Positions 16,093-24,742 of a DNA stretch of 64,000 nucleotides are shown here, one piece after another (position 1 is the stretch's first letter; each line of letters starts with the position of its first letter). The notes under the pieces were generated by a model that was not told the DNA's origin, did not search any database, and saw only the letters and a program-made list of their open reading frames with translations. Made by a program: the position numbers and the translations under genes. Location of the stretch: positions 1,578,001-1,642,000 of the forward strand of contig NZ_CP118734.1 of assembly GCF_032594935.1 (NCBI RefSeq), given 5' to 3'. This stretch comes from Streptococcus sp. 29892 (GTDB lineage: Bacteria; Bacillota; Bacilli; Lactobacillales; Streptococcaceae).

Positions 16093-18129
16093 CTACTTGC
16101 TGTTCAAGAGATTGAAGACCGCCACGGCACTTGCCTTATCCGCCAAGGATTTCAGTAGAGCCAAACGGTTGGCTTTGACTGCTGCGTCATCTGCCATGAC
16201 CATGGTGTTGTCGAAGAAGGCCGCGATGATTGGGCTGAGAGCAAAGAGCTTGTCCAGGTTGCCCGCCATGTCTTCCGTCAACTCCAAGCCTGCCACTGCA
16301 GCAGCAAGGGCTTTCTCCTGGTCGTTTTCGAAGAGTGCCTCGTCAATGACAGTCGCCTCTGCCTTTTCAGCCAAGTTGAAGACCCGTGACAAGTTTTCCA
16401 CGGCTTCCTTGTAGTCAGCCTCTTTTGATTTTTGGAAAATAGCAGAGCTGGCTGCCAGTTGTAGTCTGACCACAAAGGTTGAGCTGGCAAGTACAGCCTC
16501 ACGGATGTCTTTCGGAATGGCCTTATCCATCATCTTCTCTACACGGGCACGGATAAAGTCCATCACAGCTGGCTGGTTGTCGTAAGTCAAGCTAGCAAAG
16601 TTTAGGCTGTAGAGCTCCGCAATCAACTCATCCAATGGAATTTCCCAACCAAATGCTTCCAAGATTCGAACGATCCCCTGTGTCGCACGACGAAGAGCGT
16701 AAGGATCGTTTGAACCAGACGGAATCAAGCCAACTGAGAAGAAGGATAGGAGGGTATCAAATTTATCAGCCAGTGCCAATACCGCACCGACCTTGCTTTC
16801 AGGCAATTCGCCTTCTGCTGAGTTTGGCAAGTAGTGCTCACGGATTGCTGCTGCCACCGCAGGTTTTTCCCCTGCAAGAAGGGCATACTTCTCACCCATA
16901 ATCCCTTGCAATTCATCAAACTCGCCAACCATGCCTGTCAAGAGGTCAAACTTGTAGATGTCCGCCGCACGCGCCACATCTGCTTTTTCATCCGCAGTCA
17001 AGCCTGCCAAGTCAGCCAGTTTTTCTGCGATAACTTTGGTGCGTTCCATGTGCTCGTAAAGGGAGCCGATTTTCTCATGGAAGGTCACGACTTTGAGGCG
17101 TTCTACCAAGTCAGCAATCTTGAGTTTTTGGTCTTCACGCCAGAAGAACTCGCCATCTTCCAGACGGGCCACCAAGACTTTTTCATTTCCTTTGATGACA
17201 TTGTCAAGGTGTTGGTCGTTACCGTTTCGGACGGAGATGAAGTTTGGCAAGAGTTTACCAGACTTATCCCGCACCACAAAGTAACGTTGGTGATTTTTCA
17301 TAGAAGTAACCAAAACTTCCTCTGGTACTTCCAAATATTTAGTGTCAAAAGAACCCATGAAGGCAGTTGGGTACTCGACCAGGTTGAGAACTTCATTGAG
17401 CAAATCTTCATCAATCTCAACTGTCACATTGTGTTTGTCCTCGATAGCCTTGATTTGCTCAACAATCATATTTTGACGCTCTGCGGGGTCTGTAATGACA
17501 AACTGTGCACGCAAGTCAGCCTCGTAAGAATCTGCACTTGCAATCTCTGTTTCATTTCCAAGGAAACGATGACCACGGCTGATGCGAGCTGACGAAATGT
17601 CCAAGAAGTCCATAGCCAATGCTTCATCGTCCAAGAGAACGGTCAAGGTGTGGACAGGGCGGATGTAGGCGAATTTGTTGGACGCCCAGTTCATGCTGAC
17701 AGGGAAGGTCATAGCCTTCAAGACCTCTGGAATGCCCGCCAAAACTGCCTTAGCTGGCTGACCAGCTTCATGTTTGGTCACATAGACATACTCTTCGCCC
17801 TTGATCTCGCGGAACTCAATGTCAGCTGTCGTCAAGCCTTTGCCACGGACAAAGCCTTCTGCAGCTTTAGTGAAGTTTCCATCTGCATCCAAGGCAATCT
17901 TCTTAGCAGGACCCTTGAAATCTTCTGTAAGATCAGTCTGCTGGTCTGCCAAACCACGCACACGAACAGCCAAACGGCGTGGCGTTGAAAAGACATCAAT
18001 GCTGTCAAAAGCCAAGCGATTGTCTGTCAAAAAAGTCGCCATGCGGTCACGCAACTGGTGCATGGCTGGGGTTACGATGTAGGCAGGAATTTCTTCCAAA
18101 CCAAGTTCAACAAGTAAATTCTTTGTCAT
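16093..18129 (-). CDS. glyS: glycyl-tRNA synthetase beta subunit
   Basis: A 678-aa product, the usual length for the beta chain of the bacterial alpha2-beta2 GlyRS. The beta chain binds tRNA-Gly, while the alpha chain holds the active site. The start [19 protein letters not shown] and the internal [11 protein letters not shown], the HD-like [16 protein letters not shown] and [17 protein letters not shown] segments are typical. Its ATG overlaps the glyQ stop by one base (TAATG). The operon is under a glycine T-box. Confidence 0.97.
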   Translation of the reverse strand: MTKNLLVELGLEEIPAYIVTPAMHQLRDRMATFLTDNRLAFDSIDVFSTPRRLAVRVRGLADQQTDLTEDFKGPAKKIALDADGNFTKAAEGFVRGKGLTTADIEFREIKGEEYVYVTKHEAGQPAKAVLAGIPEVLKAMTFPVSMNWASNKFAYIRPVHTLTVLLDDEALAMDFLDISSARISRGHRFLGNETEIASADSYEADLRAQFVITDPAERQNMIVEQIKAIEDKHNVTVEIDEDLLNEVLNLVEYPTAFMGSFDTKYLEVPEEVLVTSMKNHQRYFVVRDKSGKLLPNFISVRNGNDQHLDNVIKGNEKVLVARLEDGEFFWREDQKLKIADLVERLKVVTFHEKIGSLYEHMERTKVIAEKLADLAGLTADEKADVARAADIYKFDLLTGMVGEFDELQGIMGEKYALLAGEKPAVAAAIREHYLPNSAEGELPESKVGAVLALADKFDTLLSFFSVGLIPSGSNDPYALRRATQGIVRILEAFGWEIPLDELIAELYSLNFASLTYDNQPAVMDFIRARVEKMMDKAIPKDIREAVLASSTFVVRLQLAASSAIFQKSKEADYKEAVENLSRVFNLAEKAEATVIDEALFENDQEKALAAAVAGLELTEDMAGNLDKLFALSPIIAAFFDNTMVMADDAAVKANRLALLKSLADKASAVAVFNLLNSK

Positions 18130-19046
18130 TATTCTGCATCCTCCTTCAACAATTCTGCTCGTGTTGCTTCGTCTAAAAGTGGGAAGCCAAGTTTTTTCCG
18201 CTCTGCCACAAAGGTCTTGGCAACGACACGGGCAAGGTTACGGATACGGGCAATGTAGCCTGCACGCTCAGTTACAGACACGGCACCACGGGCATCCAAC
18301 AGGTTAAAGGTATGAGAGCATTTGAGTACATAGTCAAAGGCTGGGTGAACCAAGCCCTCTTCCAAAGCCCGCTCTGCTTCTTTCTCAAACTTAGTGAAGT
18401 TTTCAAGGAGCATATCCTGATCTGATACTTCAAAGGAGTATTTTGAATGCTCATACTCTGGCTGGATAAAGATTTCACCGTATTTAACACCGTCTGCCCA
18501 CTCGATATCGTAAACAGAGTCAACCTCTTGGATATAGGAAGCCAAACGCTCCAAACCATAAGTTACTTCAGCTGTGACAGGACCTGTCGCCAAACCACCA
18601 ACCTGTTGGAAATAGGTAAACTGCGTGATTTCCATACCGTCCAACCAGACTTCCCAGCCCAAACCAGCTGAACCTGTTGACGGGTTTTCCCAGTTATCCT
18701 CAACGAAACGAATGTCGTGTTCCAAAGGATTGATGCCCAAACGCTCCAAAGATTCCAAGTAAAGTTCTTGGATATTAGAAGGAGATGGTTTCATAACCAC
18801 TTGGAATTGGTGGTGCTGATACAAACGGTTTGGATTTTCCCCGTAACGACCGTCCGCAGGACGACGACTTGGCTCCACATAAGCCGCATTCCAAGGCTCA
18901 GGACCAATAGCTCGCAAGAAAGTGTAGGGGCTCATGGTACCCGCACCCTTCTCCGTATCATAGGCCTGCATGAGCAAGCAGCCTTGCTCATTCCAAAATT
19001 GTTGTAAGGTCAGGATGATTTCCTGAAATGTAAGTTTTTTTGCCAT
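18129..19046 (-). CDS. glyQ: glycyl-tRNA synthetase alpha subunit
   Basis: A 305-aa class II synthetase chain. Recognisable stretches include [19 protein letters not shown], the [22 protein letters not shown] motif-2 region and the [29 protein letters not shown] region. It makes glycyl-adenylate and, with GlyS, charges tRNA-Gly. It follows the metallopeptidase gene by 19 bases with a CAGGAG ribosome site and overlaps glyS. Confidence 0.97.
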   Translation of the reverse strand: MAKKLTFQEIILTLQQFWNEQGCLLMQAYDTEKGAGTMSPYTFLRAIGPEPWNAAYVEPSRRPADGRYGENPNRLYQHHQFQVVMKPSPSNIQELYLESLERLGINPLEHDIRFVEDNWENPSTGSAGLGWEVWLDGMEITQFTYFQQVGGLATGPVTAEVTYGLERLASYIQEVDSVYDIEWADGVKYGEIFIQPEYEHSKYSFEVSDQDMLLENFTKFEKEAERALEEGLVHPAFDYVLKCSHTFNLLDARGAVSVTERAGYIARIRNLARVVAKTFVAERKKLGFPLLDEATRAELLKEDAE

Positions 19047-19065
19047 AAGTTACTCCTGTTTCTTT

Positions 19066-19827
19066 TTAAATTTCTTTTTCTAATAATTCTTCCTGCACAA
19101 ACCAGTTGAGTAGCGAAACGCTTTGGTCTGACTGCGCCCATTTATGATAGGTTTCAAAAAGTGCTTGGACCGAACCTACTTTCTCTACTAACTGGTCAAT
19201 GGTGAGAAAACTTCGCCAGTACTCGTAAAAAATACTCGCGTAATCTCCTTCGTAAGTGGATTTTCCAAAAGCATCCAAGGAATGCCAGCCGTGTTTTTCT
19301 TGAAAGAGGTCAACCAAGAGCTGATTACAGAACCGCTCTTGAGCAAACTCTTCTTCTGTCAAAAAATACTGTCTGCTGATGTACTCGACCATGCCCTCTT
19401 CAAACCAGATGTTTGCATCATAGTCCGCAAAGTCATCCAGAAAAAGGTCTGACCAATGCGCCAGCTCATGACCGATAATTTGCAACAGATGATTTTCCGA
19501 CAAACCTTTGTAGTGAGCACTCAGTGTCTGCAAGTCTGGGCTGTTCTCGTAGCTATCTAGTTGATGCTGGTAAATCTTTTTCCAAACTGCTAAGTCTGGT
19601 GTCATGACCATGCGGATATCATTAGTGTAGGCTGGTACGGGACTTTGGACAAGTAATTTTCTTGCGGCTTCTTCATTTGCCCAGATAAGGGCTTGGGGCA
19701 AATCACGAACTTGATATTCCTTCCTTAGAAAATGGATATAGTCATGCCATTTTGCCTCGTATTTCAAGACAAATTGCTGATAGTTAAACAGCTGTTCTTG
19801 GCTATCCACTAGATAAAAATTCTTCAT
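19066..19827 (-). CDS. HExxH zinc metallopeptidase-like protein, first cistron under the glycine T-box
   Basis: A 253-aa soluble protein. Zinc motif HELAH at residues 120-124 and, about 20 residues on, WFEEGMVEY with a candidate third-ligand Glu: a gluzincin pattern. No signal peptide is seen, so it should act in the cytoplasm. The family is not known to me by name. I place the start at 19827 with AGAGG upstream; a longer frame to 19869 would begin inside the T-box terminator and is rejected. Because it lies between the T-box and glyQ, its expression should rise when tRNA-Gly is uncharged. Whether it releases glycine from peptides is only a thought. Confidence 0.7.
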   Translation of the reverse strand: MKNFYLVDSQEQLFNYQQFVLKYEAKWHDYIHFLRKEYQVRDLPQALIWANEEAARKLLVQSPVPAYTNDIRMVMTPDLAVWKKIYQHQLDSYENSPDLQTLSAHYKGLSENHLLQIIGHELAHWSDLFLDDFADYDANIWFEEGMVEYISRQYFLTEEEFAQERFCNQLLVDLFQEKHGWHSLDAFGKSTYEGDYASIFYEYWRSFLTIDQLVEKVGSVQALFETYHKWAQSDQSVSLLNWFVQEELLEKEI

Positions 19828-19847
19828 ATCCTCTCTTTCATCTCTGG

Positions 19848-20060
19848 CAAAACAGAAAAAGAACCACATTCTCTTCCCCTGTCAGCAGACATAGGGGCGT
19901 TGAGAACGCGGTTCCACCCTAATTTATTACTTCATTTATATGATTGATAAGTAGTCGGATGAGGTCACGACTGGGAAAGCGCCAATTATTTCAAGACTGG
20001 CTTGGCTTCCACTCTCCCAAGCTCGCTAGACAGGCTTTTGAAACAACCTTCTTTCATGCT
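19848..20060 (-). promoter_or_regulatory. T-box riboswitch, glycine specifier GGC
   Basis: On the minus strand the T-box core AGGGTGGAACCGCG is at plus 19907-19920. Stem I closes with GAAAG near the 5' end and CTTTC downstream; the specifier GGC (plus 19981-19983) sits one purine before CTTTC, so the leader should read tRNA-Gly(GCC). The terminator pairs GGAACCGCGTTCTC with GAGAATGTGGTTC around a CCCCT/AGGGG core and ends in TTCTTTTTCTGTTTT. Uncharged tRNA-Gly should favour the antiterminator and transcription of the metallopeptidase, glyQ and glyS. Confidence 0.92.
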
Positions 20061-20064
20061 TAGT

Positions 20065-20093
20065 ATTGTAGCAGAAAAAGAATATTTTGTCCA
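20065..20093 (-). promoter_or_regulatory. promoter of the glycine T-box operon
   Basis: Minus strand TGGACA (plus 20088-20093) and TACAAT (plus 20065-20070) with a 17-base spacer. Transcription would start at about 20058, right at the T-box leader. Confidence 0.8.
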
Positions 20094-20115
20094 GAAAGAG
20101 CACTATTTTATCCGA

Positions 20116-20820
20116 TTATAAACCCATAGTAGGACTGTTGTAATCCAATAGATATTTTTCTGGTACTACTCCCAAGAATTTTTCTACCTGTTGACTGATA
20201 AAATCTAGGGCATTTTCCAAATCTTCTACTCTATCAGAATTGACCAGTTCCATAACCAAGAAAGCATTCTTCGTGCTATCTGTAATCATGGTCCGCTCAC
20301 CATCGCGCCAGTTGAAACAGCGACAAACCGCTCCTTTATCATCCTTATAGCAAACTTCCCCTGGTAGAGTTGGATTATTGGTTTCATCACCAATCAGATA
20401 AAACTCATCTCCACCCTCAGTGACCGTTAGTTGAAGATCGCCTACAAATGTATCTAAATCTTCAGCACCACATGGAAGACCGAAACGCAAGCTTGCCGCA
20501 TTATAAATGTCCACTAATGGAGAAATTGTTGTGACTGGACGGTCACTAGTTGAACGCTTCAAAAGTGCTTCAATACTAGAACGTGCGCCTTTTTTTGTTT
20601 TAAATTTTTGATAGGCTTGACGATATGTACGAATGACCTCATTCTCACTAAAGGTATCTTCCGTAAGAAATTTCTGGGCAATTCCGTTGCTTTCTTCCAG
20701 TAATTTCACTAATTCATCAGGCGATTGCGCCGGCGTTTTATACCCTTTCAATAATAGCACTCCGATTTTTGCATCTGGAAATAAATTCCAAAACGATGAA
20801 TCAACAATAAATTGTGACAT
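20116..20820 (-). CDS. B3/B4 tRNA-binding domain protein
   Basis: A 234-aa protein of the stand-alone B3/B4 family, related to the B3/B4 (editing) domain of the phenylalanyl-tRNA synthetase beta chain. Characteristic stretches are RTYRQAYQKFKTKKGARSSIEALLKR, SPLVDIYNAASLRFGLPCGAEDLD and PGEVCYKDDKGAVCRCFNWRDGERTMI. Related proteins are thought to remove misacylated amino acids from tRNA or to bind tRNA, but this is not proven. The ATG at 20820 has AAAGGAG eight bases upstream. The gene has its own canonical promoter and a structured leader of about 110 bases. Confidence 0.82.
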   Translation of the reverse strand: MSQFIVDSSFWNLFPDAKIGVLLLKGYKTPAQSPDELVKLLEESNGIAQKFLTEDTFSENEVIRTYRQAYQKFKTKKGARSSIEALLKRSTSDRPVTTISPLVDIYNAASLRFGLPCGAEDLDTFVGDLQLTVTEGGDEFYLIGDETNNPTLPGEVCYKDDKGAVCRCFNWRDGERTMITDSTKNAFLVMELVNSDRVEDLENALDFISQQVEKFLGVVPEKYLLDYNSPTMGL

Positions 20821-20834
20821 ATTCTCACTCCTTT

Positions 20835-20931
20835 TATACAAAAATCAGCACCCTACGAACATCTTCTAGGACCTAACGATGTTCATAAAATGCTGTTGCA
20901 TGACTACCCGGTGGCAGTGTTTATTTAATTA
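20835..20931 (-). promoter_or_regulatory. structured leader, candidate riboswitch or attenuator
   Basis: Between promoter and ribosome site of the B3/B4 gene the minus strand forms two hairpins. One is ACTGCC-ACCG-GGTAGT (plus 20903-20918). The second pairs CAGCA with TGCTG and GAACATC with GATGTTC (plus 20846-20895) and is followed by ATTTTTG, like a terminator inside the leader. I could not match it to a known riboswitch class or to a T-box core. Confidence 0.5.
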
Positions 20932-20936
20932 ACGTT

Positions 20937-20965
20937 ATTGTATAAAATCCCAGAGAGAATGTCAA
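20937..20965 (-). promoter_or_regulatory. canonical promoter of the B3/B4 gene
   Basis: Minus strand TTGACA (plus 20960-20965), 17-base spacer, TACAAT (plus 20937-20942). Transcription would start near 20930. Confidence 0.85.
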
Positions 20966-20999
20966 ACATTATCTCAGAATATGGGGAAACATAACTTGA

Positions 21000-21862
21000 T
21001 TAGCCACTTAGAAATTCAAAATAAGAACCCTTGTAGTCCAGACCAGTCACATTCTCAGCCGTCATGGGAAATTCAATGATTTCATAGTCTTGCCCTTGGG
21101 CATTTTTAGCGGACTGTAAGACCTGATAATCCTCTGCCTTAATCCCTTCAAAAAGATCGTAAAAATTCTCGTCACTCACGGGCAACAAGGTCCTATCATT
21201 GTAAAAACGGGCAAAACCATCAATATGAGCATCGGTGATATCCTCATTGTTCACCCCGTCCAGCCAAATAAAGGTTTGTCGCCCCCAGATAACGCCTCAT
21301 ATAGCTTTCTCTTCTTCTTGACTCATATCGGGATTGCGGTTGGTACTGATAACGGAACTTCTGGTCAACATAGCTGTTCCGCTACCGTCCAGCTCCACTG
21401 ACCCGCCTTCCAAAACAAAGTCAGGCACATCTAGGATATCAAAGTCTCTTGCAGCAGCCACTTCTTTAGGTAAAGCATCATCCAGCTGATAGGCCATTTT
21501 CTCACCCCAACCGTCAAAGGAAAAATCCACAATGTGTAGCTGATTTTTCTCATCAAAGACAAACATTGGCCCGTATCCTTAGCCCAGACATCATCTGACG
21601 GAGCAAGGACAAAATCAACCTGAGATAAATCCACTCCCTCATTCTCCAATAACTGACCAACCTGTTCTTGTTCAGCCTGGGCGTAGGCTTTCCATAGGTA
21701 TGCTGATGGGGCCAAGTCAGCCAAGTCCCCACATGTTGTTCTTCCTCTGCTGGAAAGGTATAGCTAGTCTGTGTCCCCCTCTTCTGTTGGTCCAGTCAAG
21801 CTATAGGCCGTCAAACTCATTATCGCTTTCAAGGCAAGACCCCCTTTTGTTAATCGCTTCAT
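21000..21862 (-). pseudogene. decayed agmatine deiminase / peptidyl-arginine deiminase family gene
   Basis: Pieces of one protein lie in order on the minus strand: a start MKRLTKGGLALKAIMSLTAY (a signal-like N-terminus), AEEEQHVGTWLTWPHQ, the region VLAPSDDVWAKDTG, MFVFDEKNQLHIVDFSFDGWG, VLEGGSVELDGSGTAMLTRSS and NNEDITDAHIDGFARFYNDR. These are agmatine-deiminase (PAD_porph) motifs. They are split by probable single-base losses near 21780 (G-run), near 21690 and at about 21570 (GGGCCAATG), and by an in-frame TGA at 21297-21299. The frame ends at 21000, before the C-terminal part that holds the catalytic Cys. A ribosome site (AAAGGA) and a TATACT (21884-21889) still stand upstream. Confidence 0.85.
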
Positions 21863-21919
21863 CTCCGATCCTTTTCTGAAACCAGTATAGCACAGAAAAA
21901 TGGATTTGCCGAATGTGTA

Positions 21920-21942
21920 ATACAAAAGAGCCTTTCGGCTCA
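21920..21942 (-). terminator. terminator of the hydroxyacid dehydrogenase operon
   Basis: Minus strand GAGCC-GAAA-GGCTC followed by TTTTGTATT, directly after the dehydrogenase stop codon. Confidence 0.65.
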
Positions 21943-21944
21943 AT

Positions 21945-22886
21945 TTACAAAATCAAACTCTCCCAGTCCCCACTCATAGCGATTTCAACTCGCTCGCGGA
22001 TAATGGTGGCAGACCAGTCTAGCAAGGTCAATTCTTCCTGAGTCAAGTCTAGGTCCACCGTGGTTTCAATGCCGCTCCGCCCCACTGTCGCTGGGTAGCC
22101 TAGGTAGGTCCCATAGGCTGCTAGGTAGTGGGAAACTGGCAGGACTGCTCTGCTATTGGACAAAACCGCCTCAATCAAGGTCTTTGCCGCAGCTGCAATG
22201 GCAAAGTTGGTGTAACCCTTACCGAAGAAGACCGTGTGGCCGCCCACTCGTGCCTCCTCGGCTAGCTGGTCCAGTTCCTCTTTTGGCACCAAGGCCTGAA
22301 TGGGTGTTTGACCAAGCCGCACCTGGCTCCAAGCGGTGAATTGGGAGTTGCCATGCTCACCCAGATTATAGCCTGAGATGCTGGTCGGGGCAAGCCCAAA
22401 CCGCTGCCCCACCGCACGCTTCATCCGAGCCGTATCCAGCAAGGTCCCCGTGCCAATCACCCGCTCTTTTGGGAAACCTGTATAGGTCTGATAGAGCTGG
22501 GTGATGACATCAACTGGGTTAGTGATGACGAGGAGAATGCCTGAAAAGCCAGACGCAACCAGCTTTTCTGACACTTCCTTGACCTCTTGACTGGTGAAGG
22601 GCAGCTCTGCAAAACGGCTCTTGGCTGCATTTCCCTGCAGGTTGATCTTGCCAAGACTAGATACCACAATATCTGCATCCGCCAGAGCCGCGTAATCGTT
22701 GAGGATGAAGTTAGCAAACTGACCTGTGTTGGCAACGCGGTCCTGCATATCCAGCACATCCGCTGCCAACTTTTTCTCGTCCTTGTCAATCACCACATAA
22801 TCATCAAAAACCTGACCTGCGATTAAGTCATGCAAGAGAGTATCTCCAACATGACCCAAGCCAATAATCCCAATTTTTCTAGCCAT
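21945..22886 (-). CDS. L-2-hydroxyacid dehydrogenase of the LDH/MDH family (L-2-hydroxyisocaproate dehydrogenase-like)
   Basis: A 313-aa NAD-dependent dehydrogenase. The Rossmann motif GIIGLGHVGDTLLHD is at the N-terminus, the adenine-contacting Asp in VVIDKDEKK, the NP in LVITNPVDV and the catalytic His in GEHGNSQFTAWS. The active-site loop (GKINLQGNAAKSRFAEL) differs from true lactate dehydrogenases and resembles L-2-hydroxyisocaproate dehydrogenases, which reduce branched 2-oxo acids. I start at the ATG 22886 with GGAGGAAG upstream; the first 8 bases overlap the preceding gene. The partner gene encodes a second 2-oxoacid or alcohol reductase. Confidence 0.85.
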   Translation of the reverse strand: MARKIGIIGLGHVGDTLLHDLIAGQVFDDYVVIDKDEKKLAADVLDMQDRVANTGQFANFILNDYAALADADIVVSSLGKINLQGNAAKSRFAELPFTSQEVKEVSEKLVASGFSGILLVITNPVDVITQLYQTYTGFPKERVIGTGTLLDTARMKRAVGQRFGLAPTSISGYNLGEHGNSQFTAWSQVRLGQTPIQALVPKEELDQLAEEARVGGHTVFFGKGYTNFAIAAAAKTLIEAVLSNSRAVLPVSHYLAAYGTYLGYPATVGRSGIETTVDLDLTQEELTLLDWSATIIRERVEIAMSGDWESLIL

Positions 22887-23964
22887 AGACTTCCTCCACA
22901 ACTTCTTCTAGACGTAGCATAGCTACAACTACCTCATTTGCAGTGATATCCGCTCGAATATTGACATAGCTCTCTCTTGGAACGGTGGCCTTTTCGGCCA
23001 CTTTTTGCATGGCAGTCAGGCGGTCTTCTGTCACTCCCAACTGGTCCCATCGGTAAATATAGCCGTTTTTCTGATAGAAAGGCAGGAGTTTACGGACTTC
23101 ATCCTCATCCCCTGTCAGACAGAGCTGAACCAAGATTCCATAGGCAACCTTTAAGCCATGGGCAATCTGGTGGGTTTCATGCAAGACTGTCAGCCCATTA
23201 TGAAGGGCATGGGCTCCTGACACATAGTCACTGGTTTGACAGCCGACATTGGCAGCTACCGCATAGACTGTATCCACCATGCGTTCAAAGGCTGGCGTGA
23301 CCTGCTTTCTATCTGCTGCTTCAAGGACTGCCTCCGTATCATGCAAGAGAATGTCCTGACTGACCTGAGCTGTTGCCAAGGCCAATTGTACCATGGCTGG
23401 TAATTCTTGCCGCTTCTTCCCACGATGAATGGCTTCCAGCTCATACCATTTGGCCAAAGTATCTGAAATTCCGCTGATCAAATATTCTTTCGGAGCATCA
23501 ATCAGCAGATCATAATCCACCACCGTCATAAAACCAGACCGCTGGCAGTAATCAATAGACTTGAAACTATGGTCGGGATGATAGGCTACTAGGAGCGGTG
23601 TCGAGCAAGCACAGGTGGCAACCAGGGTTGGCACCAGTACGACCTCGATATTAAGCCTATCTGCCACTCCTTTGGTCGTATCCATGACCTTGCCACCACC
23701 GATACCAACGATAACATCTGCCCCAAGCTGACCAGCCTGAGCTGCCAAGCGGTCCATGTCCTCATGACTAGCCGTACGGTCATAGAAAAGCACTGGCCAG
23801 TCTGTCTCCTTGCCAAAATGCTTGACAAAGGCAGCATAGGCTTTTTGCCCCGTCACAATCACAGGCCGTTGGAAAAGGGCTAGCCGAGCAGACAATTCCT
23901 TTAAGGCGCCTTGGGAAGCTACATATTGACCAGGCTCGCCACGTACTAATTTTTCAAATTCCAT
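22879..23964 (-). CDS. iron-containing alcohol dehydrogenase, GldA/HcxA-like
   Basis: A 361-aa dehydroquinate-synthase-fold dehydrogenase. The NAD motif is VGIGGGKVMDTTKGVAD. Metal ligands are expected in SGISDTLAKWYE, SGAHALHNGL and HETHQIAHGLKVAYG. The group contains glycerol dehydrogenase and the HcxA-type enzymes that reduce 2-oxo acids. Pairing with an L-2-hydroxyacid dehydrogenase favours 2-oxo/2-hydroxy acid turnover, but the substrate is inferred only. The ATG has AAGGAGTG upstream, behind a TTGACC-17-TATACT promoter. Confidence 0.82.
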   Translation of the reverse strand: MEFEKLVRGEPGQYVASQGALKELSARLALFQRPVIVTGQKAYAAFVKHFGKETDWPVLFYDRTASHEDMDRLAAQAGQLGADVIVGIGGGKVMDTTKGVADRLNIEVVLVPTLVATCACSTPLLVAYHPDHSFKSIDYCQRSGFMTVVDYDLLIDAPKEYLISGISDTLAKWYELEAIHRGKKRQELPAMVQLALATAQVSQDILLHDTEAVLEAADRKQVTPAFERMVDTVYAVAANVGCQTSDYVSGAHALHNGLTVLHETHQIAHGLKVAYGILVQLCLTGDEDEVRKLLPFYQKNGYIYRWDQLGVTEDRLTAMQKVAEKATVPRESYVNIRADITANEVVVAMLRLEEVVEEVYG

Positions 23965-23987
23965 AATCGATCACTCCTTTTTAGTTT

Positions 23988-24016
23988 AGTATAGTAAAAA
24001 ACAAAGACACGGTCAA
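23988..24016 (-). promoter_or_regulatory. promoter of the two-dehydrogenase operon, -35 inside a terminator
   Basis: Minus strand TTGACC (plus 24011-24016) and TATACT (plus 23988-23993), 17-base spacer. The -35 box is in the loop of the metI terminator hairpin. Confidence 0.75.
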
Positions 24017-24036
24017 ACTTCCACTTGTCTTTGTTT
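23995..24036 (-). terminator. terminator of the metQ-M20-metN-metI operon
   Basis: Minus strand AAACAAAGACA pairs with TGTCTTTGTTT across a 20-base loop and is followed by further T. It lies just after metI. Confidence 0.75.
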
Positions 24037-24049
24037 CTAACGGTATGTT

Positions 24050-24742
24050 CTAGCGATGATTGATTTTTTTCGTAAGGAAATCACCAACAAACTGGATGAC
24101 AAAAATCATCACCAAGATAAGAATGGTCGCCACCAAGGTAACGTCATCTGCGAAGCGGTTGTATCCATAGGAGATCGCTACGTTTCCGAGACCACCTGAA
24201 CCGATCGCTCCTGCCATGGCTGTATAACCAACGAGAGAAATCAAAGTCAAGGTTGTCACACGGATGATATCTGGAAGACCTTCGCGCAAATAAACCCCAA
24301 TAATATCTGGAATAGTTGCCCCAGAAGCCTGAGCCGCTTCAATCACGCCACGGTCCAATTCAGATAAGACAACCTGGATTTGGCGGGCATAAAATGGAAA
24401 GACTGACAAAGCCAAAGGAACCAAGGCTGCCTTGGCACCAATACCTGTACCCACGATGGCACGGGTGACAGGGTTCAAGAAGGCCAAAAGGATAATGAAG
24501 GGAATGGCACGAAAGAGAGATGCAACCTTATCTAAAATCCAAAAGACATACTTGTTTTCCAAAACACCTCTTGGGGCTGTAAGAACCAACAAAAGTCCTG
24601 TAATTAAACCCAGTAGTCCACCAAATAAGAATGACCAACTTGTCATGTAGATAGTCGCGTTAATGGCTGTCAACCAACCTGTTTGCGTATCCCAACCCAT
24701 TCTGTATACGTTGGGCATATAGGTTTCAATCCATTCTAACAT
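24050..24742 (-). CDS. metI: methionine ABC transporter permease
   Basis: A 230-aa BPD_transp_1 permease with five probable transmembrane helices. The coupling region [28 protein letters not shown] matches the EAA loop of MetI. With MetN and MetQ it imports methionine and perhaps methionine peptides or derivatives. The start follows the metN stop by one base. Confidence 0.93.
   Translation of the reverse strand: MLEWIETYMPNVYRMGWDTQTGWLTAINATIYMTSWSFLFGGLLGLITGLLLVLTAPRGVLENKYVFWILDKVASLFRAIPFIILLAFLNPVTRAIVGTGIGAKAALVPLALSVFPFYARQIQVVLSELDRGVIEAAQASGATIPDIIGVYLREGLPDIIRVTTLTLISLVGYTAMAGAIGSGGLGNVAISYGYNRFADDVTLVATILILVMIFVIQFVGDFLTKKINHR

Noticed and set aside
16834..17592. 252-codon plus-strand frame
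   Set aside because: It lies wholly antisense to glyS, has no ribosome site or recognisable motif and mirrors the codon structure of the real gene.
20842..20999. B3/B4 leader as a T-box
   Set aside because: The space is too short for Stem I and the TGGNACCGCG core is absent.
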